From contig NC_088310.1 in NCBI RefSeq assembly GCF_910592395.1, positions 1,991,501 to 2,055,500 of the forward strand: a stretch of 64,000 bases of DNA. Reading direction: 5' to 3'. Each line of letters starts with the position of its first letter. The stretch's first letter is position 1. A program made the position numbers and the translations under genes. This document shows positions 17,651 through 31,500 of this stretch, piece after piece. This stretch comes from Lineus longissimus. Lineage: Eukaryota; Nemertea; Pilidiophora; Heteronemertea; Lineidae. Under the pieces are notes generated by a model. The model ran no database searches. It saw only the letters and a program-made list of their open reading frames with translations, and was not told where the DNA came from.

Positions 17651-19592
17651 CATTGATGTGAGCTATATCATATGGGATAACTGAGGAGATCAACGCTGTT
17701 TTCAGTTATGCAGGAATCCTCTGTCACAATTTGTGCCCACAGCAGTGATGCAATAGGGGTGCGTTAGTGCATTAATTCCTGGTCAAACAGGATGTATTAC
17801 ATTAGTAGGAATCCTTGGGATCATTATATTGTTATGCAAGGCATTGTAGTGATTAGAAGGAGAACTTACAACACCCTATCACAACACTGGCACTGGCCAA
17901 GTTGCAGCAGTGGATTCCTTGCTTAATGAAGACCACGAACTTTGAAAACTTCTATCTTATTACTGGACATTAAAGATAAGAGGAGTACTTCTTTATAACA
18001 CACAATTTCAGAAACTGCATGCAAATTCAGTTCATCAATTCATATAATTGAGTTGAAAGCATAGTCGGTGACGTTATTTAGCAAGTCGCAAGGCACCTTC
18101 AAAAAGGCCTATCTTACATGTAATAGGCTGATGTGAAACAGATGCAAACCAGCTTGGTGTCTATACAGTACAAGATTGTGCATTCAGTTGTGTACATGTA
18201 AGTTTCTAAACATCCAACATCCATCCTTTGAGGGTTTCCCCATCAATTCGGAGAAATAACACCATTTTACTTTTATGAACGCCGATAATCATTGATGAAT
18301 CGAAAATGAAACCTTATTGTGTTGTTTACTTGCTCTGCAATGATGGCATCTATAGCAGAATAAGGGTTTTCCATTCCCAGTATGTTGTGTTCAATGTCCT
18401 TGCAAGACTACATGTATGTTGGATGCCTTGCATGTGATACTTTCTTTTCGATTCAAATGTCAAACTCAAGGAACTAGACAGGATTGCTACCTGTTGTCAG
18501 TGGAGCATGCAGCCTGGGATTGTCAATTTCTACGAGGCACTGAAAACCGCAATTGTTGTTGCAGTGTTTTCCCTAATTTCTTCTTGAAAATTTGATTTTC
18601 CTGTGATGGGTTTTGCTTCTTGTTGTTTCACTTTGCTTTGATGCAATACAAATGTCTTAATTTATATCAGATACAATAAAATAAGTTGAAACAAACATTA
18701 TTTATTTACTTTCTGATGTCTTTAGATATTTCTCACCTGGCAAAGTGTCGTTATTATCATAGTGGATCCCTTTCCTGATCATACTATGTTGTGTCTGGAT
18801 CGCTGTCAATTATAGTGGAACCTGGCTTTGACAAGTCAAGTTCGGTATGGCCAGGTTGTGACTTATGCGTTGTGTCCCAGTTTGCCTGAGGCATTTTCCT
18901 TCATTATGGCCAGCTCTTGGACCTTGTTGGCACTATCATCCCTTCCGGAAAGTACAGACATATCCTGAAAAATGTAAGTATTGCCAAGACTGGGTAATAA
19001 TTTGTCTGGGCTATTCAATGGCCAAGATCTGTCTCTGACGTTTTACTTCAACTAAATGGCTGTGACTAGACCTGGGCTGGGTTGAAAACAAAGTTTGTGA
19101 TCACGCACAGAAGGACAGATCGACACATTTGTCTCTGTTTCTCTCTAGTGAAAGGTAATAGAGAGGTCTGTTACTGTCTTATGGAAGCACTGTGCTGAAA
19201 TATGGAGAACAACCCGAAACCGGTTAGGACGGTCCCTGTCCGATTTTACTGTTTCTGATCGTGTAATAGTAATACTGCTGCTCGACAAACAGGCCGCTAG
19301 CTCAGCAGAGACGGTCCCTGTCCGATTTTACTGTTTCTGATAATGTAATACTGCTGCGCGACAAACAGGCCGCTAGCTCGGCAGAGGCGGCAAAATTTGT
19401 CCAGTCAGTTTCGCATCGGCATCCCACTCAAAGCATGATAATGAAAATCTAGAACAAGCTGACAATAGACTTTTGTTGATCATTTATCATAAACGTCAAT
19501 GCCGCCACGTGCACAAACCGCAGCTCCCGCCTAATCGCAGCGCCATCTGATGTCGGAACTCAAAACTCCCACACGTCATTGCCGCCGCGAAC
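17651..19592. other. SEC23 3' UTR and intergenic region before BAHD1
   Basis: No coding exon was recognised. An AATAAA at 18675-18680 is the likely SEC23 polyadenylation signal, giving a 3' UTR of about 1 kb. An 82-bp tandem duplication lies at 19229-19388. GC content and CpG frequency rise just before the BAHD1 start (about 19490-19600), as expected of a promoter or first-exon area. Confidence 0.5.
19229..19388. repeat. Two-copy 82-bp tandem duplication
   Basis: Unit 1 (19229-19310) and unit 2 (19311 to about 19388) both begin ACGGTCCCTGTCCGATTTTA and both carry CGACAAACAGGCCGCTAGCT. A few bases are lost in the middle of unit 2. It lies about 200 bp upstream of the BAHD1 start codon. Confidence 0.85.
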
Positions 19593-22500
19593 ATGGCGAC
19601 CACTAGTAAAATGGGATCGAATGACTGGAATACAAAACGTAAAAAAACACCGGCGAAACCTCCGATGAAGGTAATTACTTTACAGATCACATTATAAATA
19701 TTTTGTCTCGATTCCTCAACATTTTCATCGCTTTTAGTGGTGTATTTTGTTCGCAAACAATGCGAGAATGTTGTACTCCGTTTTTCTCGTTTTGCGTGTA
19801 CTAACAGTATACTATGTATCCAAATAGTGCAATGTACAGTCTGATGCGTTTATATAGGTTTTCTTGACTGGCAACGTTCCATGTTTATTTTCAGGCTTGT
19901 GATTTTGCTAGGCCCAGATCATGTGGTCTTATTGAATAGTATCGCATGATGGTGTGTGATGGGATCAGTTTCACCGGGATTTTGAAAATTTTCTGAGGAT
20001 ATTAGTACCCTAAGTGGAAAGCTAATTGAGCAGAGGAGCCAATGATAGGTGAGGCTAAAAGGCCAGGGGAGGAGCATGAAATTGACTTTGGAGATTATTA
20101 GAGTGGTGCCAACTGTTTTGTAATACTAGACATTGATGAGTTGGCATATTGTGGATACATTGTTGAAATTGAAGACTGTTGGACGGTGCCTTGTTAATGA
20201 ATACTTATACAGTAGAACCCTCGGGACTGACCAGTGCTGACCTTAATAGAGAGGTGTCCTGATTAGAGAGATCAAATTGAATGGAAACAACCAATTTGGG
20301 ACCAAAACTAGTGTCCTTATAATAGAGAGGTTGTCCTTATATAGGTGTCTGCTTAAGGGAGTGTCCACTGTATGTTTATAATCAGCGGTGACTTCTCTTG
20401 AGAGAATTCTTTTGAGGAAATGGATATTTGGCGGTGTGTTTTCCTGGTGTTTGACTGGACACCCCCTGTCTCACTTTTAAGTCCTCAGCATAGACCAAGT
20501 GTGGGTCTACCCTCTTCCTTCATATCATATGAATTTGAGACCTTGTCAATGATGTTGATAACTCAAGCCTCTGTGTCCTGTTCATCCTGAGGAAATCAGG
20601 GGTTAATATTCGCTGCCCTGCTTGTCTGTTTGAATATGAAGATCTTCATGTCCTTGGCAAAGCAAGGTCAAAGTTTGAGGTTATATTACCGTGATCCTGA
20701 GTTAAATGATGTGTAAAACAGGATATGAGTTTCAAGAGGCAGAACTCCGTAGCCTGAAGGTTAGCCTCCAACTCGTGTGTGGACCAATTTAGAAATTACA
20801 ATGTCAGTCCTGGTTTCTTCTAGGCTCTCGGACAGATCTTGGACTGTCTGCCATGTCTGCAGGTTTACTGAAGTCGCATAAATAAAACTACTACATCCTT
20901 TTCCTCAGATTCTGTATCCATGTACACTTAGCACAAATGAATGGTCATGGTGTTCAGCTGGAACTTTTCAAATGATCAGCAAATGGGATGTTTTAAATAG
21001 CAGTGTAATTGGTACATAAGCATTATGATAACAACTGTCAACATTGAAATGACAATATTGAAATGCAGCACTTTGAGGTATGTGAATGAAGCTCACAATA
21101 ATCAAAAATTGGAAGAAAGGTAGTTGACAAATCAAATCAAAACTCCTGTCTCTACGCCAATCTTCTGTCTCAATCATTGGAAGGTTGCATGCATCTTTAC
21201 ACTTGGCTCTGACAACAAGTAGGACTGGGCTGGCTCTGACAATAAGTAGCTTGTACCGTTGCGAGTAAATTGAAACAACTCGATTGAGAATCTGTCCTTT
21301 GACTGAAAATGTCATCAAAAGGTCTGTGTGTTAAAACTTGTCCAATTTAGGTCAGATCTTATCAGAGGTTTTGTTGTCGGTTTTGGTCACTTCCTCAATG
21401 TATACATAGAAAAGGATGCTATTCAAATATGCTTTATACCAAAATCATCAGTCAAGGCGGCCCACCCCACCTTGCCAGTTGACCACACTACCTTGCTCTA
21501 GAATCCATAGGGCCACTCTTCCTTGTGTTGCACGCTGGCAAAACTTCTTGAAAATTGAGAAAACCCTGGAGAATCCTTATCATCCATGTCAACCACAGAT
21601 TTTTGGAGAAAAGAATGCTGTGCAGTATGATGATTCTTCCAATCAGGTCACAATTAATTCTTTATGTATTGTCGTAGGTCACCACAAATCTCATTTATCA
21701 CTTGCTAAAGTATCTGAAGCCTTTTCTTGCTCAGTCATCCAGGGAGGTGAAACAGGCTATTGTGAGGACACAATGGACACTTGTTGAATAATTGGCAGAG
21801 AATTTCCCATCATAATGTTTAGAAAGCTTTTATGGTTTCTGTAATGTTTCTATAAACCTGTGACAACATGAATGAGAATAGTCCAAACAATCACTTTCCT
21901 TTCTTCTTCTCTGTAGATAAGTGGCTAATTTCTCTGTTATCCAGTATTGACCTTACAATGGCTAGTTTAGCCTTTTATTACTTTATTTAGCCCATTGTAC
22001 TATAATAAGATTGGTTCTACATGTTCCAATGAAAAAATAGTATATTAGATATCATTATGTTGTGTTACACCAATTATCCTTGAATGTTTCCAAGTAGGCA
22101 GCTATATATTGAAATTTGTCATTTTATTTGCCATCACCAAATAGACGTGACATGTTTCCTCTGATCACTTTAGATCTTTCATTTGTAATTTGTAATCAAA
22201 ATCCTGTTGAAATTACAGAGAAGAATGAGAATTGTTGCAGTACAATAAATCGCTGCTTTTTTGTTTGCTAAACTCTAGTAAAAGTTTCATGAATTTATAA
22301 TATAATAGACATATCAAGTGTCAAAGCTTGAATGAAATAATTTTGCATTGCAGTGTGTTGTCAAATTCTGAGGAAAGTTGGCTGTGTGGTTTATAGTTCA
22401 CATCAAATATTTTGAGTGGACTCCCTCTATATTGTGAAAACAAACCATCTGTGAACAAGGTCAGCACATGGTCCCATGAATGATGGTCGGAACATGTGGA

Positions 22501-25500
22501 CATCTTCCCAGCCTTCACCAACAGCTGTCGATCTCTTGTTCTGTAGTTCTTCAAGGAACCAGTAGCTTTATTTGTTGTGTGATTTGGTGTGAAATGGTCT
22601 AATGTATAGCATCCATGAAATTTTGGCAGATTATGCAATATTACTCAATCACCAATGACATTGACAATGAGCAAATTAGCAAATGAGCATATGAGCAAAT
22701 TCTTTTTTCTGTCATGAAAATTTCGGGGTTTGCAGTATTTGGGCCAAGTCTGATTTACACCGACCAACTGGCTGGTAAACTCATCACATCAGCTGTGCAA
22801 TGTACAATATAAAGTTATCTGATACAACTCAGGACAATGGATTCAAAACAATTCATCATTGTCATCCAGTGTGGTTGTGTCAGTCGGACATTTTTCGGCC
22901 GCTTCTGAGTCTAATGACACTATACCCTCAGCTCAATTCAACTCTCATTGTTACAACAGTTTTGTCACATGCCTGTGAGAGATTGAGTCGGATTATGTTC
23001 CAGGTATTAATCTCGGCTATCCCTTTCAGTTGCCATTTGACGCTTAGCGAGTGTTGCAAGGTTAATTTGTAGAAACTGCTTCGTGTCTTAACCATACATC
23101 AGGCATACATGCTGTGCTGTCTGGGTCAATACAAATTGCAACTGGTTGCTCCGCAGTTCATCACTGCACGTTCTCTTGGTAGTGCTGAGTACCCAGGTCG
23201 TTGCAATCACTAAAGTAGTCTTGGTGGGTTGATATCTCCACTAGGCTGTGGGGGTTTTACTCTGTTAAAGCTGGGACTACCGTCGACCTTGCCAGGTGAT
23301 GACTTGTCCAGGAGAACCTGTGCCTGCAGTCCTGAAGGAGTGAATGACAGGCGATCTGTTCACAACAGGTGATTTGTTCACAGTCTCCTTTTACTGTGAG
23401 GCCCAGGTGGAATACAGACAAGACCATGGGATGATATCTTTCAGGAACACATGCCCCTGCCATTGACTTCAAGTGATAGGGGCCTATGGCATACTGTTTC
23501 AACTAACTGCCTTAACTCGTGAATAATTTTCATACAAAATCAGATGCCGTCCAACGAGTCTCAGTTGACTGATCTAAAAGTGCATCATCCTTAAAATACA
23601 CCGTATTGCTCATGAGCTTGATGCAAACTATGTGCTAAAAATCTATAGTTGCATTACTGTCACGATATGGTGATCCCTTGTGGTGGGGAGGATGCCCAGT
23701 GTCATGAATACATGTTTGTTAGTGCACAATTTGGGAATGAAAGTGCAGTCTCACTCGGTTATATAGTTATCAGTGTTTTTTGAGTTGTTTGTTGCAGCCA
23801 CGAATTTGTCAAGCGCGATAACAGTATTCTCACTATCGAACTTTTGCATCAGGTGTACCATTGATTTATCTAGTCTGTGAAGCTCGTTGGAATGGATTTT
23901 GCAACAGATTCTGAATCGATTGTCTGTGGGACGTCAGCTTGACTTTACTATACTGCCACATCAGACCTTCAACTCTACTGATACTTATGGCAATCTGAAG
24001 TTAACTGCATTATTATGTTGTCCTAATTGAGCCTTGGATGTTTCAGGAGTTTCATTTCAGGGTATACATGATGGATGCTTCGATTAAGAAACTGTCACTT
24101 TGTGGCCTGATAAAGAGGTCTATTTAGAATAATTTGGTATTCGTACTCATCTTGTTTTATCCTATCTTACAGGTGAACAAGTCGCCCAAGAAGAACACCA
24201 CCAAGTCTTCAAAATCCACCTCTTCCAACAAGAAACCGAATAACGATAAGAAAGCTAAGAAAGTTGTCTCGAAGAAGACATCTCCAAAGAAGACAACAAA
24301 GGCTGGGACCAAAAAGACGAAAAATGATGTCAAACCTGCCGACAAGAAAAAAACAAGTCCGATAAAAGCTAAACCAAAAGCTGATTATAAGACACGCCAT
24401 CACATCGGCCGAAGAAAAGCAACGGAAAATGTGATCTCATATAGCCAATCAGGGACAACATTCTTTGATTTGTATACTGACTATAAGACGTTCAATATAT
24501 CCAAAATGAAGTTCCCAACAAAACGTGGCCATGACGATTCAAATAGCGTTAAACTGCCCCCCAAAAAACTGAAACTAGACCGGAGTAGTATGAACAGTGG
24601 TAAGGTCTCATCTCCTTCGAAAGACAAGGAGAATTCAGCTGCTTCAAAGGAAAAAAAGAACATTGAAAAGTTGAAAAGATCAAAAGAATCTTGTGAAAAG
24701 GGTTTGAAAATTCAAAGTCCGAAAAAGAATAAAGAAAGTCCAAGTAAAAAGGGAACTGAAAAGAGTCAATTGCAGAAGAAAGGGGCAATTTCCGATGAGA
24801 ATTTGGAAGGTTCAAATAAAGTTAAAAAACCATCTCCGAGGAAGAAGGTGGTCACTAGTTTTCAGGCTGTTGCACCACGCGGACCGTGGGTTAGACGCCA
24901 GGCTAGTCTGAATGCTTCTGCTGTTATGACTGTACTTTACGAGCGTGAAAGGGGCCCTACGATTGTGAAGGAGACAGACGATCAGAAAACGCCTGTGAAA
25001 AGTCATGAATCTTCCAGCAAAATTTCTACGAAAAAGTCCAAGGATGCCAAAAAAGTTTCAAAAACTCTGAAATTGACTTCTAAATGTAAGAAAGAATCTA
25101 CTAAAAAAGAGAAAGCAGAACCAAAAAATAGGGTGTCACGAACAAATAAAAAGAGTGGGAAGGTGCAGGAAGCTGTGGCTAAATCTAAAGGTACTTGTAG
25201 ATCCAAAAAGATCAAAGGTCCTTATCGGTTCCGGGAATTGAAAAATCTGCTTGATTGTGACAATAACGATTTAGATTGCGATGTTTTGAAATCAATACAG
25301 CAGGGTTTCTTTTCGAAAGGAATGAAACGAAAGATCAACTCCTCGGATATACAACTTGGTGTATTTGCACATAAGAAACGTGAGGCTAGTCTTAATGCCC
25401 AGGCCATGTTGGCTGCCAGCTGTGGACGAGTTGGTGGACGCAGAATTGGACGAGACTATAGTTCAAGTGAAACATCTTCGGATTCTGAATTTTTCCAGTC

Positions 25501-28500
25501 GGACTCGGATGAACTTGATGAACGGTCGTCTGTTACCAGTAGTGAGGTTGAAGCTGATGATGATTCGGATGAAATTATCGATGTTGTTGAGAATGACGAG
25601 GATGAGGACATGCGAGCAGCGAGGGTTCTCCCCGATTCCTTTAAGATTACACGTCATGTGGCAACGGTCCACCACACTCATGAGATTCTCGGTCACTGGG
25701 TGGATGGGCTCGGGATCAAGGAGTCGTTGATGTGCAAGGATTCTATTGAATGGACCAATCGCGAACTATTACAAGCACAACCACAGGTGACGCCAGTGTC
25801 CCCTGGGAATGGCATTATTGTCCCAGTATCTCAAGTCACAAGTCCACGTATGGAGGTCATAAAGGTCACACCACGTCCGTCGTTACAAACTCCACCACTG
25901 CAGTCGTCACCAATGCAGTCGTCGTCACTGTTGATAAATGGTATGGTGGCTCCCGGGGGTTCACCACTACCTAATGGAATGATAGGACCAGGAGGGTCGC
26001 CCCTGCCAACGTCGTACTCTTACAATAACGGTGCCATCATCCCTTCGTCTCACTGCCAGTCATTCACACTAAACGGACTCGGGAGTATCTCCCTCATGGC
26101 GACCTACCCCAACAGATACGACAGTGCCTTCAGAGTGCCATCATTTAACAACTCGTACTATCAGCACCCGGGTAAGTCACTTTCATTTGTCTGTCAACTT
26201 TATGGGTATCCTGCAGTCTTATGGTTAAGTTGTATTTTTCTCATGAATTTCAATTGGGAACATAAAAAGGCCAAAAACTTGATGGTGTATAGAATTGAAA
26301 CCAGGACTGAATACTTGATAGGATTCGCTGAATCTAAATTTGATTTCATAAGTTTGGAGGAGACCAAAACAGGTGAGACTTGAAATTCTGCATTAAAACA
26401 TTGCGATATCTAGTTTACAATTGTACTGGAAAACTACATGTACAAATGATAAGTCGTCGTTCAGGCCAAAAGAATTGTTGGCACAGCCAGACTTTGGGCC
26501 TCGGTTGAAATACTCAAAAATACATGTGGGGTTTCCCCATGTGGTCATCGTTCTAATGGTTTGTGTGATCGAACGCCATTCTAAGTCGATTGTGAATACA
26601 TGCAGTGTCATTTCGGGCCTTGAGCAATGTCAAATACGTGTGTGTTGTATTTTCTGTTCACTGTACCATGATAGCTTGATTTTCAGCCGCAGTAACCTCG
26701 TTAAGTCAGTTGTAACCTACTTGCATATTCATGACCATGCAAAAACCTCTCTTCCTTTTCATGCCTGTCTGAAGGTCAGGATGGTATTTCCTATTGTGAG
26801 AAAATAACAATTTGACAGCGAGCGCTCATTCACATGTTCCACAATGTGATAGTGAGCTGCTGCAGACAGAAATAGCCCCACCCACAGCTGCATAGTGTTC
26901 ATTGACAAAAAGGCAAGAAATGCTGGTGATAATATGGAAAGGATTTCATAGGAAGTAGGGAAAGGTCATCAGGAGATGTCGACTAGAGCAAACATGGCAA
27001 ACCGATCCTCTGGGTATGGCTTGTTTGGCCTGCACTCCTTTTAGAAAGACATGAATGAGTATTTGGTAGTTATACAAAGAAAATGCAGCATCTGAAGCAA
27101 AAGAAATCTATTTCCTCTGAAACTTTGAAGTCTGTTGTATCCAAAAAAACACACTGTCTGAATTTCACAATACATCAACAAGAATAAGTCAGTGAAATAA
27201 CTAGAGCTCTCATCGTGCATGCAGTTGCCTGGTTTCATGGTGGTATTTAAACACCACGTGAAAGAGTGCAGCTCAGGCTGGTCATCATGGACCAGCAACA
27301 CATTTCATTCTGAATGAGAAGCTGAGACCTATTGCCTTATGCTTTGCGTGAGCCAGCAGCCCGTAAGAGAAAGTTCCTGGAGGAACGTGGTACCCAGATG
27401 TCATTTTTGCACCATTTACAGAGTCGAACTCGACGCCTTTTGGGTTACATCGTCATTGCTCAGAAACATACTCTTGTAGAAGTATGGTAGTGGTACTGCA
27501 ACCACAGGAATAAAATATCATGCAATCAGACCATGTTTGTATCGTGTTCTATTTTCATATACATTGATAATTAGAGAGTGTGTCTATAATCGTGTTGTCT
27601 TCCTCAGTTGAGATATTTCCCAGTAAAATCAATACGTGCTGCGAGAAGACCATTATTGCCACATAATCAGATCAAGAATGACGAGCAAGCGTTAACGGCT
27701 CGAGAACCTTTTGACTCGATTTCATCAACTCATATGATGATTTGAGTTCGAAAGGGTGGGTAAGATTTCTCTTGCCATACACATGGTGAACATCTTCCCC
27801 ATGGTTTGTTGGCATGGTTGCACTTTACGCATCCCTATTACGCGATAATCAGGTGTCAACCAGCAGGAAATACGAGTTGATTGTATCAAAAATATTGAAA
27901 TTAATCTGATTGTTGGAGAGTGCTTGTCACAAAGTTTATTCCATACTCATGGTAACTGGGAAAAAGACTTGTTAAGGGCAAGTGGTGCTTGCGAGTTGTA
28001 TGATTCTATGATCTTGGGGAGTGGGAATTTGGGGTTCAAGAATGGTACATGTCTATCTATAGGACAATCTTGGCATGGGCTATCTTCTTATTTCTTTAGC
28101 CGCTCACTGACAGGCTTGGTGAGCAAAACAGAATCTTTCCTTTCTCAGCGAATAGTGTTCTTTAGTTATTGTTTATGATGCTAGAATCTTGTTTGCAGTG
28201 GTGATCGGAGGTCCCTGTGCCAAGGATCAGTGATTGCTGCAACCAGCAATCATACCGGTTTTACCAGCAGACGAACAGTTCTTACTCATCACAGCGATAA
28301 CTGTTGCAGGTTGCAACAAAATTGCTCATTAGAATGGCAAGAAAGTGTAGCAAATGTACTAGATCTGAGATGGTTCAGCGCCAACAGAATCAATCAATGA
28401 TACTTTACTTCATTGCCGGGTATAACAGCCAGAGAGCCATGCATGCAGTCATACAGCCAATCCAGAGGTGCCACACTATGAGCAGACTTAAAATCGCCTG

Positions 28501-31500
28501 TTGTCACGACCAAAACTGGTCCAAGTTATCAAACCAGCCACTTAAACAGTTGTTGACAGATCTTTACTTTGACTTGCAGGTTGTTACAGCCAGAACAGTC
28601 CGATCATGCAGCCGGTCCAGGACAGATACACACACATTGTGCACCACCCAATCCCAGTGCAGCCGCAGCAAGACCTGGAGATCATCTTCCATCACCACAA
28701 CTCCCACCAGACGATCAAACCATGCTGCTCCAAGACAGAGACAGTCACGTGTACTGTCACCCACACCCAGCAACAACACGTCAATCAGAAACAGCCGTGC
28801 AAGATTCAGGAATCTTTTCCACCATCGCCGGCATCTCATCAGCCACTGCCACCCCTACCACCACCTGAACCGCCAGCACCTCAGCAGTTCTCGTCACAAC
28901 AGTCGGCACACCAACAGTTCTCATCTCAGCAAGTGGCACCCCAGAATTTCCCCTCACAACAGACAGGGCCACAGCAATATCCCACTCAGCAATCGGCACC
29001 ACAGCATTTCCAACAACAGGTGGCACCTCAGCAGTACCCACGTCAACAAACACCGCATCAATATCCTCAACAGCAGGTGCCACAACAATACCCATCACTA
29101 TCTGCACCTCAGCAGTTTTCTCACCAACAATCTGGACCTCATCATTTCCAACACCAAAAGTCTACACAACAGTTTTCGCAGTACACATCATCTACGCAGC
29201 AGTTCCCACATCAAGCATCAGCACCCCAGCAGTTTCAGCCCCCACCTCAATCCCGCCGCAATCCTTACCCAAGTCAACAGTCTCACCAGATGCAGAATCC
29301 TGCTGCGCCATCGAATCAACTTCAGACACTTCCTGCCAACATGCGTTCAGTCCCTGTGAACAAAAGTCTTCCTCCCTGTGCGCCCAGATATCATACTTTG
29401 ACTGCTCCACCACCCAAAAACACCCCAGATGCATTTCGCAAGAACTTATCTGCACCCCAACTAAAATCACTTCCTGCACCCCCTAATCGAAACTCAGTTG
29501 CACCTCAAGTAAAAAATCAGTCAATGCCCCAGAGAACTTCATCACATTCTGTTAACCTTCCTGCCCAGTCAACCCATAATGCTGCACTTCCTCTCACCCT
29601 GCCGGGAATCGCACCAAAAAACGCAGCTACCCAACCAAAACCACCAGCTCTTCATCCCATTCCAAAACCGTACACACATCCCATGCCGCAGACAGTGCCC
29701 CGACCTATTGGTCAATCTGAGAGAGAACTAAGGAAGAGACCGAGATCAGTGACAGCTTTCTCAGGTGAGGGCCGCAAAAGGATGTGCCTAAATCCTGTTA
29801 CAGTAGAAATACCGATGGACATTCAGGTGTATGGTGTCGACAAGAATGACACTGAGCGCACTTGTCATCGGCGGAAAGAACGAACTGAACCGGCAGCTAG
29901 GGAACCGAAGAAACGATTGGAGGAAAGTGAAGGCTTTGCGGAGAGATGTGAAAGTGCTCAGAAGAAAGATAGTTTAAGAATTCAAAGTGTTGAGAGAAAG
30001 AGACCTGAAAGACTAAGTCCGAGGCTCAGCAAGGAGAAGCCTGGGCCAGATGTGAATCGGTTACCAGCGGAACAAGCCAGTGCAATTTCTCCCAAAGAGA
30101 AATCTGCGACAAACAAAACAAAACAGAAAGTGACTGAGAAAACAAAGGAGGGCGGGTTGAAGTCAAAAGTGAAGTCTAAGCCAGTGCTCAATAACAATAG
30201 TAAAGGTGTTGCAAATAACAACAAGAAAACTATCGGAGGGAAAACAAAACTTCTCAATTCAAAGAAGTGTATGAGTGCGGAAACAAAACTGCTAAGTAAT
30301 AAGAAAAAGGTTGGTGGCCAGAGACTAACTGGGGACAAGAAAGTTTTGAAATCTGTGACCAATAGACCAAAACTGTCATTAAAAAAAGCTGATAAACAGA
30401 AGCCAAAACTTCTCAAAAAGAAGACTGCCACTGGACAAAAAGCCAAACTGCTTAAGTCGTCTGGTCAGGGACCAAAACATCTCAATCTTAAGAAGTCTGT
30501 GGCTGTTAGTAAGGGTCCGAAACACTGTAAGACGTCCCCCAGTGATAAATCAAAAACAAACATTAAAAAAGAAAAGAAACGTGTTGATGCTAAATCGAAA
30601 ACGGGAGGAGTGAAAGCGGGACAAGAAGCAGGCTCGATCAGTTCACGACGGGGGTCCAATCGGAAACAGTCTCTTGATAACAGCTGGCAGTGGGTTGGAG
30701 AGCCCGAGAACAAGCTTGTCTTCACTTGTGTAAGTATTATTATTTTCCCATTTCTCATTCTACATGTTCATGCTCTGTTCTGTCATTTCTTTAAAAAGTC
30801 CACCTTTCTTTCGTTGAATGAAAGAGATCTTCAACAAAACAATCTGCACCTCCAGCACAGTGTTGGTTCATTATTGTCGGCGCTATTGAGCTGTTAAACG
30901 CACCCCTCCATCCTGTAAATATCGTCATGATCAACTGATCTGATAACATTATCAACACCACTCAATGAATGTAACGATCAGTAAACATAATTATCATAAT
31001 TTATGTGCACATGTAGTCAGTGGATATGAAATGTGATCGTTCTGTTCAACACTGATTTTCTTGTCGTCTGCTGCTCTTTTGTGTTCAGAAGGGGAGGGGG
31101 TCCTATTGAGTGACGTCTATGGTGGGTGTCAGGATAGGACCTGTTCTGGGTGTCTGGAGTGACTTGATCTATCTTTAAACTAATATAAAAGGTATCAGTC
31201 CAGTGAGTCTTGTTGGAGGCTATTCTATCTTGGTGGATCCTATGGAGTGCAACTAAGTGGATCCTGGAGTACAACTTTTGGAGGGTGTCTTGAGTGGTAA
31301 TTCCTATTTGGAGGATGTCTTGATTAATATCTATGAAGAGTTCTAGTTCAAAAATCTGATTTTGTTAACAGATTTTATGCTCACAATAATGCACGTAGCC
31401 TGGTCTAGAACAAATCTGTCTTGATATTCGTACAAATACTATAGAGTAGATCCTCTCCTGCAAAAAGGCATCATCCTGGTTGAATTGAAAGCCGCCAGAC

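Noticed and set aside
26172-26383. Continuation of the BAHD1 exon 2 frame past 26171
   Set aside because: A GTAAGT donor occurs exactly at 26172, the following residues lose the compositional character of the protein, and the acceptor at 28579 fits the phase.
28304-29359. 351-codon + frame overlapping BAHD1 exon 3
   Set aside because: It is the shifted reading of the Q/P-rich exon (rich in His, Ser, Arg from CA-rich codons). The frame continuing through 30729 joins exons on both sides in phase and is the real one.
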